A stretch of DNA of 64,000 bases from Okapia johnstoni (lineage: Eukaryota; Chordata; Mammalia; Artiodactyla; Giraffidae), in the NCBI GenBank assembly GCA_024291935.2, contig CM044306.1, positions 21,151,001 through 21,215,000 on the forward strand, written 5' to 3'. Each line of letters opens with the position of its first letter. Positions within the stretch are counted from its first letter, which is position 1. The notes under the pieces were generated by a model. The model was not told the origin of the DNA and did no database searches. It saw nothing but the letters and a program-made list of their open reading frames with translations. Made by a program: the position numbers and the translations under genes. Below are positions 48,314 through 57,057 of this stretch, in pieces.

Positions 48314-51165
48314 TCTCTCTCTCCTCCCCTCCCCACTCCCTACCTAAGAGTTTTGAGTTCCAACTAGGCAGGTGAGAACCCTGCCATCTCTTTGATCCCA
48401 AAGCCTTTAAATAGAAAGCTTGTGTCCTCCAGCTGCCCAGGGATGGAAGAGTTAATGATGCCAAGGGTGGAGGGGAGTGGCTCCTCACACCACCCTTTCC
48501 CCTGCCACACCCCCATCTGGGCCTGGCTCAGCCAGTCAGCCAGGTACAAGGTCGCCCCAACTTGCAGCCAGCCCTGGGGTGGGGCAGGGCAGCCTGGCAC
48601 ACACAGACAGGCAGGGCATGGGGAGGGAGCCAGGTGTCCTCACCAGAACAGGTTAGGGCCAGGTCCCCAGGCACTGCCCCAAGGCTTCTGATGGCCCTTG
48701 GGTCACCATCCCCTGGCCTCCAGTTCTAGCCATGAAAGTGAAGGGGGTGAATCAACATGAGATCCTCAACTTCAATGATTTCATTTCACAAATGAGAAAC
48801 CGAGGCCCAGAGCTGAAAGGAACTTGCCTGGAGCTGGAGTAAGAACCCTGACTCCTGAGTTTCTGTTGTTTTCTCACTGTGCTTGAGGCAAGCAGTGTCA
48901 GAGTGAAGTACAGTGGGCAGCGGGGGGCTGCTTTGGCAGGGGGTAGCTTTTGTAAGTCTCCTCCGCCCACACACACTGGGAGGGAACTGAGATGGCTTAA
49001 GAATATCGGTTATATTGGAGAATATCAGAGTGGCAGGTTAAGCTTGATTCTCATCTATTCTGGGACTGCTTTGGGGTTTCCCCAAACCAGTTACTCTGGA
49101 GATCAGCCTGCCAGTCCAGGTAATACAGTGACAGTCAGTTCAAGAGTCCTTCCCCAGGGGACACTGAGCAGCGTCTGTGGCACCAGGCCCTGGCAAAAGG
49201 GGAAAGACAGTTTCTCCCTTTTTCTCTCTGCCCAGTCTTGAAAGTGAGTCAGAGAGCCCCCCAGCCCTGATCCTCAGCCCCAGGGATGGGGACGAGGACT
49301 AGGAATGCCCCCAAACCTTCCCTCTACTCTTTATCTCACAGGAAAGCTAAACAGAGCAAGGAAGAGGACCATGCGGCAGAGTGGGGGAAATGCTGCCATA
49401 GGGGCTACGGTTTGGTGTCTGTCTCTTCCTAGGCAGGCTCTGGTCCAATGCACAGCCTCCCCAGGGAATGTGTCATAGAGACATAGGGTGTGTGGTGTAG
49501 GCGGGAAGTTATGGTTAAGAGAGCTGTGTGTGTCTGATATTTTTCTAATTAAATCCAAAAGGTGTCAGCTCCCCAGGGCAACTGCAACCTGAGCCAAGGA
49601 GAGTACCTGGGTCTTGAGAAAAATCTAGGGGAGTGGAGCCCCTTTCCACACAGCTGGGTTAGGGCTCCCTGCAAAGGTCTGGGAGCAAAGCGTGAAACCC
49701 CCATCTGTAGGCCCTCAGCCTGGGCTTCCAATCCTCAGACCCCACTGGGTGTTAGTGAAATGCTGACAACTAGCCCTGAAGACCCTTGGATCTTTTACGT
49801 CAGCCGCTAACCAGCAATCTGGGGCCTCAGTTTCCTCAAAATCTCCTTAGCAGGGGTGCTGGTGGGGAGTGGCAAAATAGCTTCATCATTTAGGGAATAA
49901 GCCTCTCAGGGTGTGGTTATTTTTAAAGAGGCCCTGTGCTGAGGCCTGCCACCGGAAGGGCGGGAGCTGGAGAGGTTCGGACCCCCCTGGATGCTGCAGG
50001 GCCTGAGGTCTGCCCAGCCACCAGACGCCTTCTGAATCCGCCCCCAACTAGAATGCCTCCCTCTACCCGCCCGCCCCCACCCCACAAGCTGCTAGGGACA
50101 ATGCATCCCTTTGCTAGAACCTAAAGGCAGCTTGGGCAGTCGTGTGCCTGTCTGGCGCTGCCCCGCCAAGTGGGCCAGCCCTCTGCTCTGGGCCTTCTAA
50201 AGAGAACAGGGGACTCCTAGAAGGTCTTTTGGGACTTGGGCACCTCTAGAGGGCTGCACTGACTGGTCTGGGCAGCTTCCATCTTAGTGTGTCAAGCTCT
50301 AATTCTCAGCCACAGAAGGAGGTAGTCAACACTGGGAACCCATAGGGTCTGGATAAATGTCCAGGGAAGAGGAAGGGAGGCTCAATTAGGGAAAGGGGTT
50401 TAGGTTCTTCTCCAGCAATGGGTGAGGCTGCTACGTGGACGAAGGTGGCACTGCCACTTCTCTGCTGCAAAAAGCTCTGTCCCTCCCATAGGCCCCTACC
50501 CCACTTCGGCTGACCACTCAGCCCCACACCGAGGCTCCCGCACGGCGCCACCCTCACCGTCCAAGGGCAAGCAAGAGGACCCGGGCGGGGGAGGGGGCAA
50601 ACCCTACTCTGGGATGGATGAGCCAGCCCACTCCTTACCTGAAGCGGCGCTGTCCCTGGTGGCCCCTCCGGCCAGCCGCTCCAGAACCCAGTTCAGAAGA
50701 TGCTCCGGCCGCTCGGGGGCGCCCAGGGGGGCCCAGGGTGGAGGAGTCAGAGGCTCGCCCGGGGACAGCTCATCGGAGGAGTACGAGGAAGGGGAGCGCA
50801 GGGGTCCCCCTCCCCCGAGCGGCCCGGGCCCCGGCACCTCCTCCAGCTGCAGCCAACAGGGCCCCCCGCTGCTGAGCTCTTCCGCGACCCCCGCCGGCTC
50901 TCCCCCCCCCCCCGTCCTCCTCTGGGGGCGGCTCCAGCCCCGGCTCGGCGGGGGGCTCCCGGAGGAAAGCTGGGAGCAGCAGGCGAGACACGCTCTGACG
51001 CCGCTGCAGCGGCCGCGGTCCCCCGGCTGGACCACCGCCCCCGCCAGGTCCTCCACCCCCTCCAGGCCCGCCGCAGCTCCCAGAACCCCCGCCGGGACCT
51101 CCCGCCACCGTTCGCCCCGCCAGCTGCGACGTCTGCTTCTTCAGAAATTTCTCCAGCGGCTTCAT
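39579..51165 (-). CDS. RAPGEFL1: RAPGEFL1, Rap guanine nucleotide exchange factor-like 1 (15 coding exons; exon 1 carries a +1 shift)
   Basis: RAPGEFL1 (Link-GEFII) belongs to the Ras/Rap exchange-factor family. Joined exons (50639-51165, 47744-47819, 46688-46823, 46364-46461, 44617-44729, 44233-44400, 43409-43506, 43186-43308, 42450-42628, 42260-42350, 41639-41689, 41204-41291, 40331-40395, 39951-40005, 39579-39703) encode 663 residues once one surplus base in exon 1 is discounted, against 662 as I recall for human. The layout is a Gly/Pro-rich N-terminus (1-175), a helical segment (about 175-280), a ubiquitin-like region with [16 protein letters not shown] (about 317-400), then a CDC25-type RasGEF domain (about 425-640) with [40 protein letters not shown] and [19 protein letters not shown]. 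Every exon has AG/GT borders and the phases chain without a break. The start is the conserved [11 protein letters not shown]. Exchange activity is inferred from the family. Confidence 0.96.
39951..40005 (-). CDS. RAPGEFL1: RAPGEFL1 exon 14
   Basis: It encodes [18 protein letters not shown], codons 605-622. Acceptor is CCCAG|CA and donor TTT|GTGAGT; the last base and the next exon make a Cys codon. Confidence 0.95.
40331..40395 (-). CDS. RAPGEFL1: RAPGEFL1 exon 13
   Basis: It encodes [20 protein letters not shown] plus L, codons about 583-604, the DLTFxxEG and NIEK motifs of RasGEF domains. Acceptor is CCTAG|AC and donor CTG|GTGAGT. Confidence 0.96.
41204..41291 (-). CDS. RAPGEFL1: RAPGEFL1 exon 12 (RasGEF core)
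   Basis: It encodes [17 protein letters not shown] and [12 protein letters not shown], codons 554-582. [10 protein letters not shown] is the conserved P-x-IPF strand that precedes the D-LTF motif in RasGEF domains. Acceptor is CCTAG|GA and donor AAG|GTGAGA. Confidence 0.96.
41639..41689 (-). CDS. RAPGEFL1: RAPGEFL1 exon 11 (51 nt)
   Basis: This small in-phase exon encodes [17 protein letters not shown], codons 537-553, continuing the TWE-KLP motif. Acceptor is TGCAG|AA and donor ACA|GTGAGT. Skipping it would keep the frame but cut the domain. Confidence 0.95.
42093..42107 (+). promoter_or_regulatory. CTCF-like motif in RAPGEFL1 intron 10
   Basis: CCAGAAGAGGGCGCC fits the CTCF core (CCASYAGRKGGC) apart from one position. 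It lies in CpG-rich intronic DNA. Occupancy is not known. Confidence 0.4.
42260..42350 (-). CDS. RAPGEFL1: RAPGEFL1 exon 10 (RasGEF core)
   Basis: It encodes [17 protein letters not shown] and [13 protein letters not shown], codons 506-536. [12 protein letters not shown] is a signature RasGEF motif. The intron before it is only 99 nt. Acceptor is CGCAG|CT and donor GAG|GTGAGG. Confidence 0.96.
42450..42628 (-). CDS. RAPGEFL1: RAPGEFL1 exon 9 (RasGEF core)
   Basis: It encodes [35 protein letters not shown] and [17 protein letters not shown], codons 447-505. The [12 protein letters not shown] and [13 protein letters not shown] strings are the conserved helices of CDC25-type domains. It is GC-rich. 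Acceptor is TGCAG|CT and donor CAT|GTGAGT. Confidence 0.96.
42781..42815 (+). repeat. Tandem GGGGCGGGGA repeat with G-quadruplex potential
   Basis: Seven runs of four or five G are separated by single C or A, about 3.5 units of a 10-bp repeat. It sits in intron 8 of RAPGEFL1, about 150 bp upstream of exon 9, with the G-rich strand being the template strand. Confidence 0.8.
42840..42965 (+). mobile_element. MIR fragment in RAPGEFL1 intron 8
   Basis: A GCTTACACGGTGCCAGGCGC-like core, typical of MIR elements, followed by degraded sequence. Confidence 0.5.
43186..43308 (-). CDS. RAPGEFL1: RAPGEFL1 exon 8 (start of the RasGEF domain)
   Basis: It encodes [35 protein letters not shown] and FRCVHE, codons 406-446. 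The VANHLT segment matches where RasGEF catalytic domains begin. Acceptor is ACCAG|GT and donor GAG|GTGAGG. Confidence 0.96.
43409..43506 (-). CDS. RAPGEFL1: RAPGEFL1 exon 7
   Basis: It encodes [17 protein letters not shown] and [15 protein letters not shown], codons about 373-405, completing the ubiquitin-like fold. Acceptor is TGCAG|AG and donor CTG|GTAAGA. Confidence 0.96.
43975..44128 (+). mobile_element. MER5A-type remnant in RAPGEFL1 intron 6
   Basis: It contains CATCACCTGGGGATCTTATT, GCAGATTCTGACT, GGTCTGGGGTGGGG and CCCAGGTGATGC blocks in MER5A order, ending with GGACCACACTTAAGAGTAG. Confidence 0.8.
44233..44400 (-). CDS. RAPGEFL1: RAPGEFL1 exon 6 (ubiquitin-like / RA-like segment)
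   Basis: It encodes [34 protein letters not shown] and [13 protein letters not shown], codons about 317-372. The alternating beta-strand and helix pattern fits a ubiquitin-fold domain as seen in related exchange factors. Acceptor is TCTAG|TC and donor GAG|GTGAGG. Confidence 0.96.
44617..44729 (-). CDS. RAPGEFL1: RAPGEFL1 exon 5
   Basis: It encodes [32 protein letters not shown] and RGSDE, codons about 279-316. Acceptor is CACCAG|GA and donor AGA|GTGAGT. Confidence 0.96.
45080..45470. mobile_element. L2/MIR-related remnants in RAPGEFL1 intron 4
   Basis: TGCCTGGTACATGGTAGGT near 45090 resembles the 3' end of L2/MIR elements. GACCTGGACCTTGAAGGA near 45310 resembles an internal L2 block. Both are heavily diverged. 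The rest of the intron (45480-46360) shows no recognised feature. Confidence 0.45.
46364..46461 (-). CDS. RAPGEFL1: RAPGEFL1 exon 4
   Basis: It encodes [19 protein letters not shown] and [13 protein letters not shown], codons 247-278. Acceptor is TGCAG|GA and donor AAA|GTGAGG. It looks like an amphipathic helical segment ahead of the ubiquitin-like part. Confidence 0.96.
46688..46823 (-). CDS. RAPGEFL1: RAPGEFL1 exon 3
   Basis: It encodes [17 protein letters not shown] and onward to [10 protein letters not shown], codons about 201-246. The only acceptor that keeps frame is GGTCAG|CTTTG at 46823. It gives LHHFVWAGG where I recall LHQYFVRAGG in human, one residue shorter at the junction. Donor is AAG|GTGGGC. 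Confidence 0.88.
47445..47645 (+). mobile_element. MIR element in RAPGEFL1 intron 2
   Basis: It carries the MIR core GTTTTACAGAAGAGGAAACT, then CTGAGGCCCCAGGAGGT and a GGGATTGAAACCCAGGT end. Confidence 0.8.
47744..47819 (-). CDS. RAPGEFL1: RAPGEFL1 exon 2
   Basis: It encodes [19 protein letters not shown] and QELH, codons about 176-201. Acceptor is TTACAG|AT, and the donor is CCA|GTAATA, giving phases that match exons 1 and 3. A (GU)n tract lies about 158 nt upstream in the pre-mRNA. Confidence 0.95.
47977..48030 (+). repeat. (AC)27 microsatellite beside RAPGEFL1 exon 2
   Basis: An uninterrupted AC run on plus, therefore (GU)27 in the RAPGEFL1 pre-mRNA, 158 nt upstream of the exon 2 acceptor. 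Long GU runs are TDP-43 and CELF binding sequences in general. Confidence 0.95.
48266..48324 (+). repeat. (GT)23 microsatellite followed by (CT)6
   Basis: A GT run on plus from 48266 to 48312, then a short CT run. It is the reverse complement of the (AC)27 tract 235 bp away, so the two arms could pair in the pre-mRNA. Confidence 0.95.
48745..48870 (+). mobile_element. MIR fragment in RAPGEFL1 intron 1
   Basis: CATTTCACAAATGAGAAACC, GAGGCCCAGAGCTGAAAGG and ACTTGCCTGGAG match the central and 3' parts of MIR. Confidence 0.6.
50639..51165 (-). CDS. RAPGEFL1: RAPGEFL1 exon 1, with a frame break in a C12 run
   Basis: It opens with [18 protein letters not shown] and a Gly-rich stretch, and closes with [20 protein letters not shown] before the donor CAG|GTAAGG. 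The first part reads in one frame up to EPPPEED. The rest ([21 protein letters not shown] and onward) reads in another. The switch falls in the 12-C run at 50902-50913. The exon is 527 nt where 526 (or 529) would keep the frame. Confidence 0.93.
50902..50913 (-). repeat. C12 homopolymer (G12 in the mRNA) causing the exon 1 frameshift
   Basis: Twelve consecutive C on the plus strand. With 11 or 14 the RAPGEFL1 frame would be continuous; with 12 translation leaves the conserved frame. Homopolymers of this length are error-prone in sequencing and polymorphic in populations. Confidence 0.9.
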
Positions 51166-51516
51166 ACCCCCCCCCGCCCCTCTCCTCGGGGCCGCCGGGG
51201 GACCCAGGTGTCCCAGGCACGGGCGGGGGGGGCAGGGATACGATGCTCAGAGCCGGAGGGGCAGAGCTGAGGGCCGTGCCAGGCTCCGGACTGGGGGCCA
51301 GAGGTGCCCGAGGCTTGCTGGCCGGAGTCCAGTGGCCAGTGGCCGGGGGAGGTGCCAGAGGGAAGGAGTGGCGACTCTCAGTGGCCCCCCATGCCGGCTG
51401 CAGCGCACGCGGCCCGAAGGGTGGGCAGGCTGCGAGGCCGGTGCCCAAAGGCTCTGCGCTCCTGGGCCGGGCTGCGGCGGCAGAGGCAGCGGGCGGAGCG
51501 CAAGGCTGAGAGGACG

Positions 51517-51537
51517 CGGCGGCGGCGGCGGCGGCGG
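51517..51537 (+). repeat. (CGG)7 trinucleotide run in the RAPGEFL1 promoter or 5' UTR
   Basis: Seven perfect CGG units on plus, (CCG)7 on the sense strand of RAPGEFL1, about 350 bp upstream of the ATG. Confidence 0.9.
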
Positions 51538-52000
51538 CTGCGCTCCTGGCCGGGGGGAAGGTGGCAGAACTGAGACCGCGCCCCCTCCTCCAGTTCCCGC
51601 CCAGTCCCCGCCCCTACCCTCATGGGCCCGCCCACCTGGGCCGCGCGAGGCTTGAACTTGGGCGCTAGGGCCGACCGTGAGGAAAACAGTAAGGGGCTGA
51701 ATGGGACTGGGTTCCGAGTAGAGGCAGACATTAAAAGCAAGGGTGAGGGAGTCATTTACCAGTGGAGAGGGAGCTTCCTGGCTCGAGGCTTACGAGGACT
51801 CGGTATCACTGCAAAAAACCAGGCTGCACACCTTGATGGACCTGCCTGTATTCAAGTGAGGCCTACAAAAGTTGCTGATTGGGTGTCCATCACTCTCGAT
51901 GTCGATTGTGCCCTCTGTTGCCATACTCAGTGGAGTATGTGGTCTTTATCTTCCTTCTGTAAAAAGGGCTGGGTAGGCCTCGAGTGAACTGGCATTGGAA

Positions 52001-52034
52001 CGGGGGAGGGGGGAGGGGGGAGGGGGCGGGGGGG
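52001..52034 (+). repeat. G-rich tract with G-quadruplex potential
   Basis: Successive G5, G6, G6, G5 and G7 runs on plus, separated by A or C, about 0.4 kb upstream of the RAPGEFL1 CpG island. Confidence 0.7.
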
Positions 52035-52361
52035 CACTACCCATGTGCCCTTTCTGGTAGGGCACAATAGATGGTGAGGGCCTGGCCTGTGAGAGGCAGG
52101 TACTGGCAGGCAGGTAGGAGCCAAGCAGAGAGCAGCAGGTTGTGGCAGGTCTAATTATGGTGAGGAGAAGAGATGGTAGGCAGAGGGAGAGTGAGACCAG
52201 GAGCACAAGAGCACCTTCACCTACTGGCAGCAGGAGGAAGCAGAGCCCTGGAGATGGGTGACAAGCTTTAGAACTGCCAACCAACACCATCAGGCATAGA
52301 GAGACCCTCCAGAGGTGACATAGCCATGGAGTGGGAAAGTGGTACTGAATATGCACTCCAG

Positions 52362-52575
52362 ATGATCCTTATTTCATAGCTCAGTTGATAAAGAATCTGC
52401 CTACAATGTAGGAGACCCGGGTTCAATTCTTGGGTCGGGAAGATCCCCTGGAGAAGGAAATGGCAACCCACTCCAGTATTCTTGCCTGGAAAATCCCTTG
52501 GACAGAGGAGCCTGGCAGCTACAGTCCACGCGATCGCAAGAGTCAGACACGACTTAGCGACTAAACCACCACCGT
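52362..52575 (+). mobile_element. Bov-tA SINE
   Basis: The tRNA-derived head (CATAGCTCAGTTGATAAAG, GGGTTCAATTC) is joined to a Bov-A body (GGCAACCCACTCCAGTATTC) and a CGACTTAGCGACTAAACC end. Confidence 0.92.
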
Positions 52576-53131
52576 GCCCAAAGCATTCTGTCGCTAAGGA
52601 TAGACTGTCCCAGGTAGAGGCGGGTATGGAGACACGCTCAGTGTAAGCACATCAAGGTTAAAGTAACAAGGTGGGGGAGTGGCACCAGGCAACATATGGG
52701 TTGAAGCTCCTTGGACAATGCCCCACCTCTGTTTACTGTGCATGGGCCAGGCAGAGACAGGAATGCGGAAGCCTGGGAGTGGTGGTAGAATTGAACAGGG
52801 TGTGTACTACACGTGTCACCGTGTGTGCTTATCTGGTCCGATGTGTACAAGAGCATGTGTTCACAGAATTAAAGCTTTTCACACCCATCTGTTTGTGGAT
52901 TTTCAAAAAGGAACAGTAAAAAAGGAGAGAGCACAATTTTGGCTGAGAAGTTAGAATAGAGATCTGAGTATCAGTTTCCTGATACTCTCTTCATTGGATA
53001 CCCTGATATCCCTGGGGTCAAGAGGGGAAACTGGCTGGAGTGGCTTGGAGCTCCCCAGGCATTTTATGAACTGAGTAAGAAGAAAGGAGGGCTCCACTCC
53101 CAGCACATGCCACAGTTACCAGATTAAGCTG

Positions 53132-53145
53132 GTTGCCTTGGTAAC
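53132..53145. promoter_or_regulatory. Perfect RFX X-box (proximal)
   Basis: GTTGCC-TT-GGTAAC satisfies GTNRCC N0-3 RGYAAC at every position. It lies about 1.5 kb upstream of the RAPGEFL1 CpG island. Confidence 0.6.
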
Positions 53146-53359
53146 ATCCTCTCTGGGCAGGAATTGGGATTGTCATTTAGGAAGGGGGAAGAATTAGGGA
53201 GTGTGGAGCATGTGGGGGCTGCAAATACAAGGGTCAAAGAGACTCCTGGAATTGGAATTGGGGAACAGGACCCCAGCACCCTCCAACTACTCAAGGATAT
53301 CAGGCATAGACTAAGTTCAAGACCTTGAATCAGAGAGGAAAACCAGCATCAAGTCATGG

Positions 53360-53565
53360 TGCTCCTAGAACAGCAGTGGTTCTTGCCCCAATTGCACATT
53401 GTAATCCAAGGAACTTTTAAAAAATACTGTTGCCCTGGCCACACCTCAAATTAATTAAATCAGATCTCTGAGGTAGGGCCAAGGTTTATGGTATTTTTTT
53501 TTAAAGGATCCCCAAGTGATTTGTGTAGCCAGGATTGAGAATCACTGCCCTAGAAGAACAACCCA
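53360..53565 (+). mobile_element. MER5-like DNA transposon remnant
   Basis: CAGTGGTTCTTGCCCC at the left, CAGATCTCTGAGGTAGGG in the middle and TTGAGAATCACTGCCC at the right give the MER5 outline with terminal inverted repeats. Confidence 0.65.
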
Positions 53566-53902
53566 ACCTAAGTGGGCTACTGATGCTGAGAGACAACTTT
53601 GGGATTCTGAGTCCTTTGCTGTTCTGAGTCTCCCATAAGGCCCACGTGCTGACCTTGTGGGGAGGATGGTTGTCAAGGCATCTACAATCTATGATGGTGG
53701 TGTGATTAACACCTGTGAGGAGAAGGGGGCCAAAAACTTTAAGCACCCAGTCCATGGACTTCTGGAAGGGGATAGAGCAGGGCTACCTAAGGCTGTTCTG
53801 TCTGCCCCTAACAGTTGCCTTCTTTCTGCCCATTGAGGGGCTGGCTGGGAGGGCAGAGAACCTGGGGGCTTTGCTGAGCTTGAGTTTCTTTTTGCTGAGC
53901 TG

Positions 53903-53916
53903 GTTACCAGGGCAAC
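53903..53916. promoter_or_regulatory. Perfect RFX X-box (distal)
   Basis: GTTACC-AG-GGCAAC satisfies the X-box consensus at every position, 771 bp from the first, in DNA with no named repeat. Confidence 0.6.
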
Positions 53917-54589
53917 AGAGAGAGCAATGGGATCTAACTGCAGGACTGGAGAATCAAGAGGCAGGGGTGAGGGGGAAGTATCTAAACACGCTTATTCCTC
54001 CTGCCAGCGACCCATCCCCAAGGCTGGCTGGTATTCTTTGTATGACCCCAAGAGATCAGGCCCATAGTTACCCATCACTCTGCAGGAGAGAAGGGGAAGT
54101 TAACTGACATGATTCAAAAAGAAATCAGGGGTGAGGGTCAGAAGAGTCAATGGTTCTCTGGCTGTAGCAGCAGCAGCAAGGGGCATAGGAGGGAGTCCCA
54201 ACTGTTATTTGAAGATGTACCACAAAGACTTGTGGGACTCAAGGACAGATACTGCCAGCTCCACACTGAATTCAATTGCTGCCCCACACCAGGGACAGCC
54301 TTTGTAGTAAACTTCCACACCACCCAGGATCTGGAGGAGGAAATAAATCAACTCAAAGCTAGCTACCCAGTGGCCTAGCTAACTGGCAGCATAAGCCAGA
54401 GCTGGTCTTTCGATCTCTCCTTTTTTTTCTTTAGCTAGACTTTGAATATATGCAGCTATTAATTATTCTATACATAAATTTTAATTTCTTACAAAACTCT
54501 GTATTGCATGTTGCTAGGTCACTTCTCTCTCCCATTTTATGCCACATTCCCATCAAAACTTTTCCCTAAATCACAATCTGCCGGATTGT

Positions 54590-54690
54590 GTGGTATTGTT
54601 CTAAGTTGTGTCCGACCCTGCGATGCCATGGACTGTAGCCCACCAGACTCCTCTTTCCGTGACACTTCTCAGGCAAGAATACTGGAGTGT
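54590..54690 (-). mobile_element. Bov-A fragment
   Basis: Reverse complement of a Bov-A unit: GTGTCCGACCCTGCGATGCC, ATGGACTGTAGCCCACCAG and CAAGAATACTGGAGTG. Confidence 0.85.
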
Positions 54691-55176
54691 CCCCTCTTCT
54701 TTAATTGCACTGATATGAGCCTCTTAGACTGTGGTCCTTGATATTTCAGAGCCTGTGCAAATTTCAAGAGGACAGCTACTTCTCCGCACCTCCCCCTTAT
54801 CCAGGAGCTGGTACAGTTATATTGACACGTGGGGCACCGCCCTGGGAAACTTGCTTGCCAAACACAAAGGCAGACAGGAGGGATACTAGATGTTCATGTG
54901 GGTACACAGTATCAGTTTTTCTGGCCCCTGCACTTCCAGTCTAACGGACTGCATATTCTTGGTGTCTATGCGGCAATGTGGTTAAGAAACTTAATCGATG
55001 GGGAGTCACTTGTGGCCCCACAGGGGCTTCTCACCTCTTTGGGCTTCCATTTCTCAAGTCTGAGCTGGCTAGAGTTGTGACTGTGACTCTATGGAGTCAG
55101 GGAGTCCTCTTCCTTCCCTCCCAAATCAAGACTCATGCAAACCACTGGCAAAGGAGCTAAGTTTACATGTCTAAAT

Positions 55177-55182
55177 TTTATT
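55177..55182 (-). terminator. CASC3: CASC3 polyadenylation signal (AATAAA)
   Basis: The minus strand reads GAAGATAATAAAATTTAGAC. It is canonical, the right distance from the stop codon and the last such signal before the intergenic region. Confidence 0.8.
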
Positions 55183-57057
55183 ATCTTCAAGTCACAATGC
55201 CAATCACATATGTGCGCTCTTTAAAACAGTTACAAACAACAACAATACACATGGAGAAATTCTTGCAACAAAACACAGTGGACCAATAGAGACAACTGTC
55301 ACAGTGTCTTAAGGTCTAGGAATTTGGGCATGCGGCCCACTGGCTTGAGGAGACATCTTCGGGTTTAAGGCAAAGGGAACAGCCTACAAAAGGCACAACC
55401 ATGCGCTACCCTTGGAAGAATCTCTTAGTTATTTCCTCCTTGGGGGTTCCAGTTTGAGTGCCTCTCTCCCCTCCCACCCCACACCTGTGACTCAAAAGTG
55501 GTTAAGCCAACTGCTGAAGAGAAGGGACAGAATTAGTGACATTACTTGGGGAGAGACACAGCTGCCACCTTCTCCCTCAGGTTCTGTAGGTCAGGGACAG
55601 TGGCCAAGTGACCCCTGGCAGACGCAAGTGCCGTAGTAACAGGAATCTCTTCTGCAGAGGCAGCAGGGGAGGGGTTCAGTGCCATAGATAGGGAGGAAAG
55701 GAGGGAGGAGCCCTTGCCCTGAAAAGTGACTGCTTTTAGGCCCAGGTGTGGTATCCTGTTTGCAAGGATAGGAGTAAAACTGTCCTTGGGAAAATAAGGT
55801 AGTAATACCTAAAACACTTAGAGCAGGAAAGACGAGAAAGGGCAACTGCAATGGACAGGGACGACTGCTGGCTAGGTAATATTTACCTCTAGAGATGCAT
55901 TGGTCCATAGCAACTGGAAAAGGGTGTGGTAGAAAGGATGGAAAAAAGAGCAGAGCCCTCTAACTCCACTCACCTCAAAGACTGAGCCCTGAGGACTGTG
56001 TGAATACACACCCCTAAGGTGCAAAGGCTCTCACTCTGCCCTCCCTTTCTCACTAAAGCATCTGGTTTGCCATCTCTCCCCACTGTTGACACTCTGCCTT
56101 CAGTAGAGAACTAAAGATTATCCGAGTAGAGACTGATGGAGGCTCAAAATTCTAAAAACCCAAGTCAAGAAAAAGGGCTCCTACCACATTGAGATTTTCT
56201 CCACAATGGGACATTCTGTGCAGATAGCAATGCTGCCACAGTATTAGAAGACTTAACAAACTCCAAGTACACAATAAAAAAGGCCAAGAAAAAAATGAAA
56301 GGTCAGCTCTTTGTAGACTTGGTGGGGGCAGACTGGCTGGTAAGTTCTCAATTACCTGGGATGTAGGGAAAAGCCAAAAGGGAACCCAGAGAAGCTAGCA
56401 AACCAAAGAATGAACTTGTTTAATTTAAAGGCAGAGAGAGTGAAAAGGGGGGCCAGGAGACGGGGTAGGGTGATGGACTAAAAGAATATTAATTTAAGAA
56501 TAACAAGCCACGCTTTAAAAATGAACATCTTAGAAAACAAAACAAAACAGGAAGGAGCTTCCAAGCTTCCCTGGGAGAAGAAGACACGAATTTCCCAGGA
56601 GAAAGTGAAGAAGAGCAAAAGACGTGGGCTCCTAAACTCAGAAGCCTGGGCTGTCTGGATCTCTGCTCCTCTGAGCACAGTTGACACAAACACAAACTGA
56701 AAACGGGAGGAAGTCCACTTGTTTCTCCTTTTATCCAACAGAGCCTATCCTCAGAGGAAGGCAGGGGTCCTCTTCATTCAGCTGCTTGCGGGTAGGAGCC
56801 ACCCTGGATCTTTAAAGCTCTCCTGGTAGCAGACAGCCAGTTGTTTTCTCTTCTCTCCTATGTTTTCACCTTTGCTGTCCTGACAGGAGTGAGAAAAAGG
56901 GAAGAACCACCAAAATGTTACTGGACCTTTTAGGCATTTACAAGCTATTTTCAAAAAGCCACATTTCTAAATAATGTACACTAAAGAAATATCCCTAAAA
57001 CAACACAACAAAACCTCCTGGTTTCCTCCACTGCCTTTGTTTTTTAAAGAGTGGTTT

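Larger units (their letters stand above)
50500..51660 (-). promoter_or_regulatory. RAPGEFL1: CpG island promoter and 5' UTR of RAPGEFL1
   Basis: Very GC-rich, CpG-dense DNA covers exon 1 and about 450 bp upstream of the ATG at 51163-51165. There is no TATA box. It drops sharply to ordinary composition near 51.66 kb, so the start site probably lies at about 51.3-51.6 kb. Confidence 0.85.
51660..55155. other. Intergenic region between RAPGEFL1 and CASC3
   Basis: It holds a G-rich tract near 52.0 kb, one Bov-tA, a MER5-like remnant, a Bov-A fragment and two X-box motifs. The stretch 52.6-53.35 kb and most of 53.56-54.58 kb show no repeat I can name. The latter includes an 89-codon plus-strand open frame at 54109-54378 that I do not recognise. 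Confidence 0.75.

Noticed and set aside
47977..48324. A direct-repeat array resembling CRISPR
   Set aside because: It consists of dinucleotide microsatellites in a mammalian genome; there are no spacers.
50422..51270. 282-codon plus-strand open frame over RAPGEFL1 exon 1
   Set aside because: A GC-rich antisense shadow of the exon and CpG island, full of Pro/Arg/Ser from CCG-type codons.
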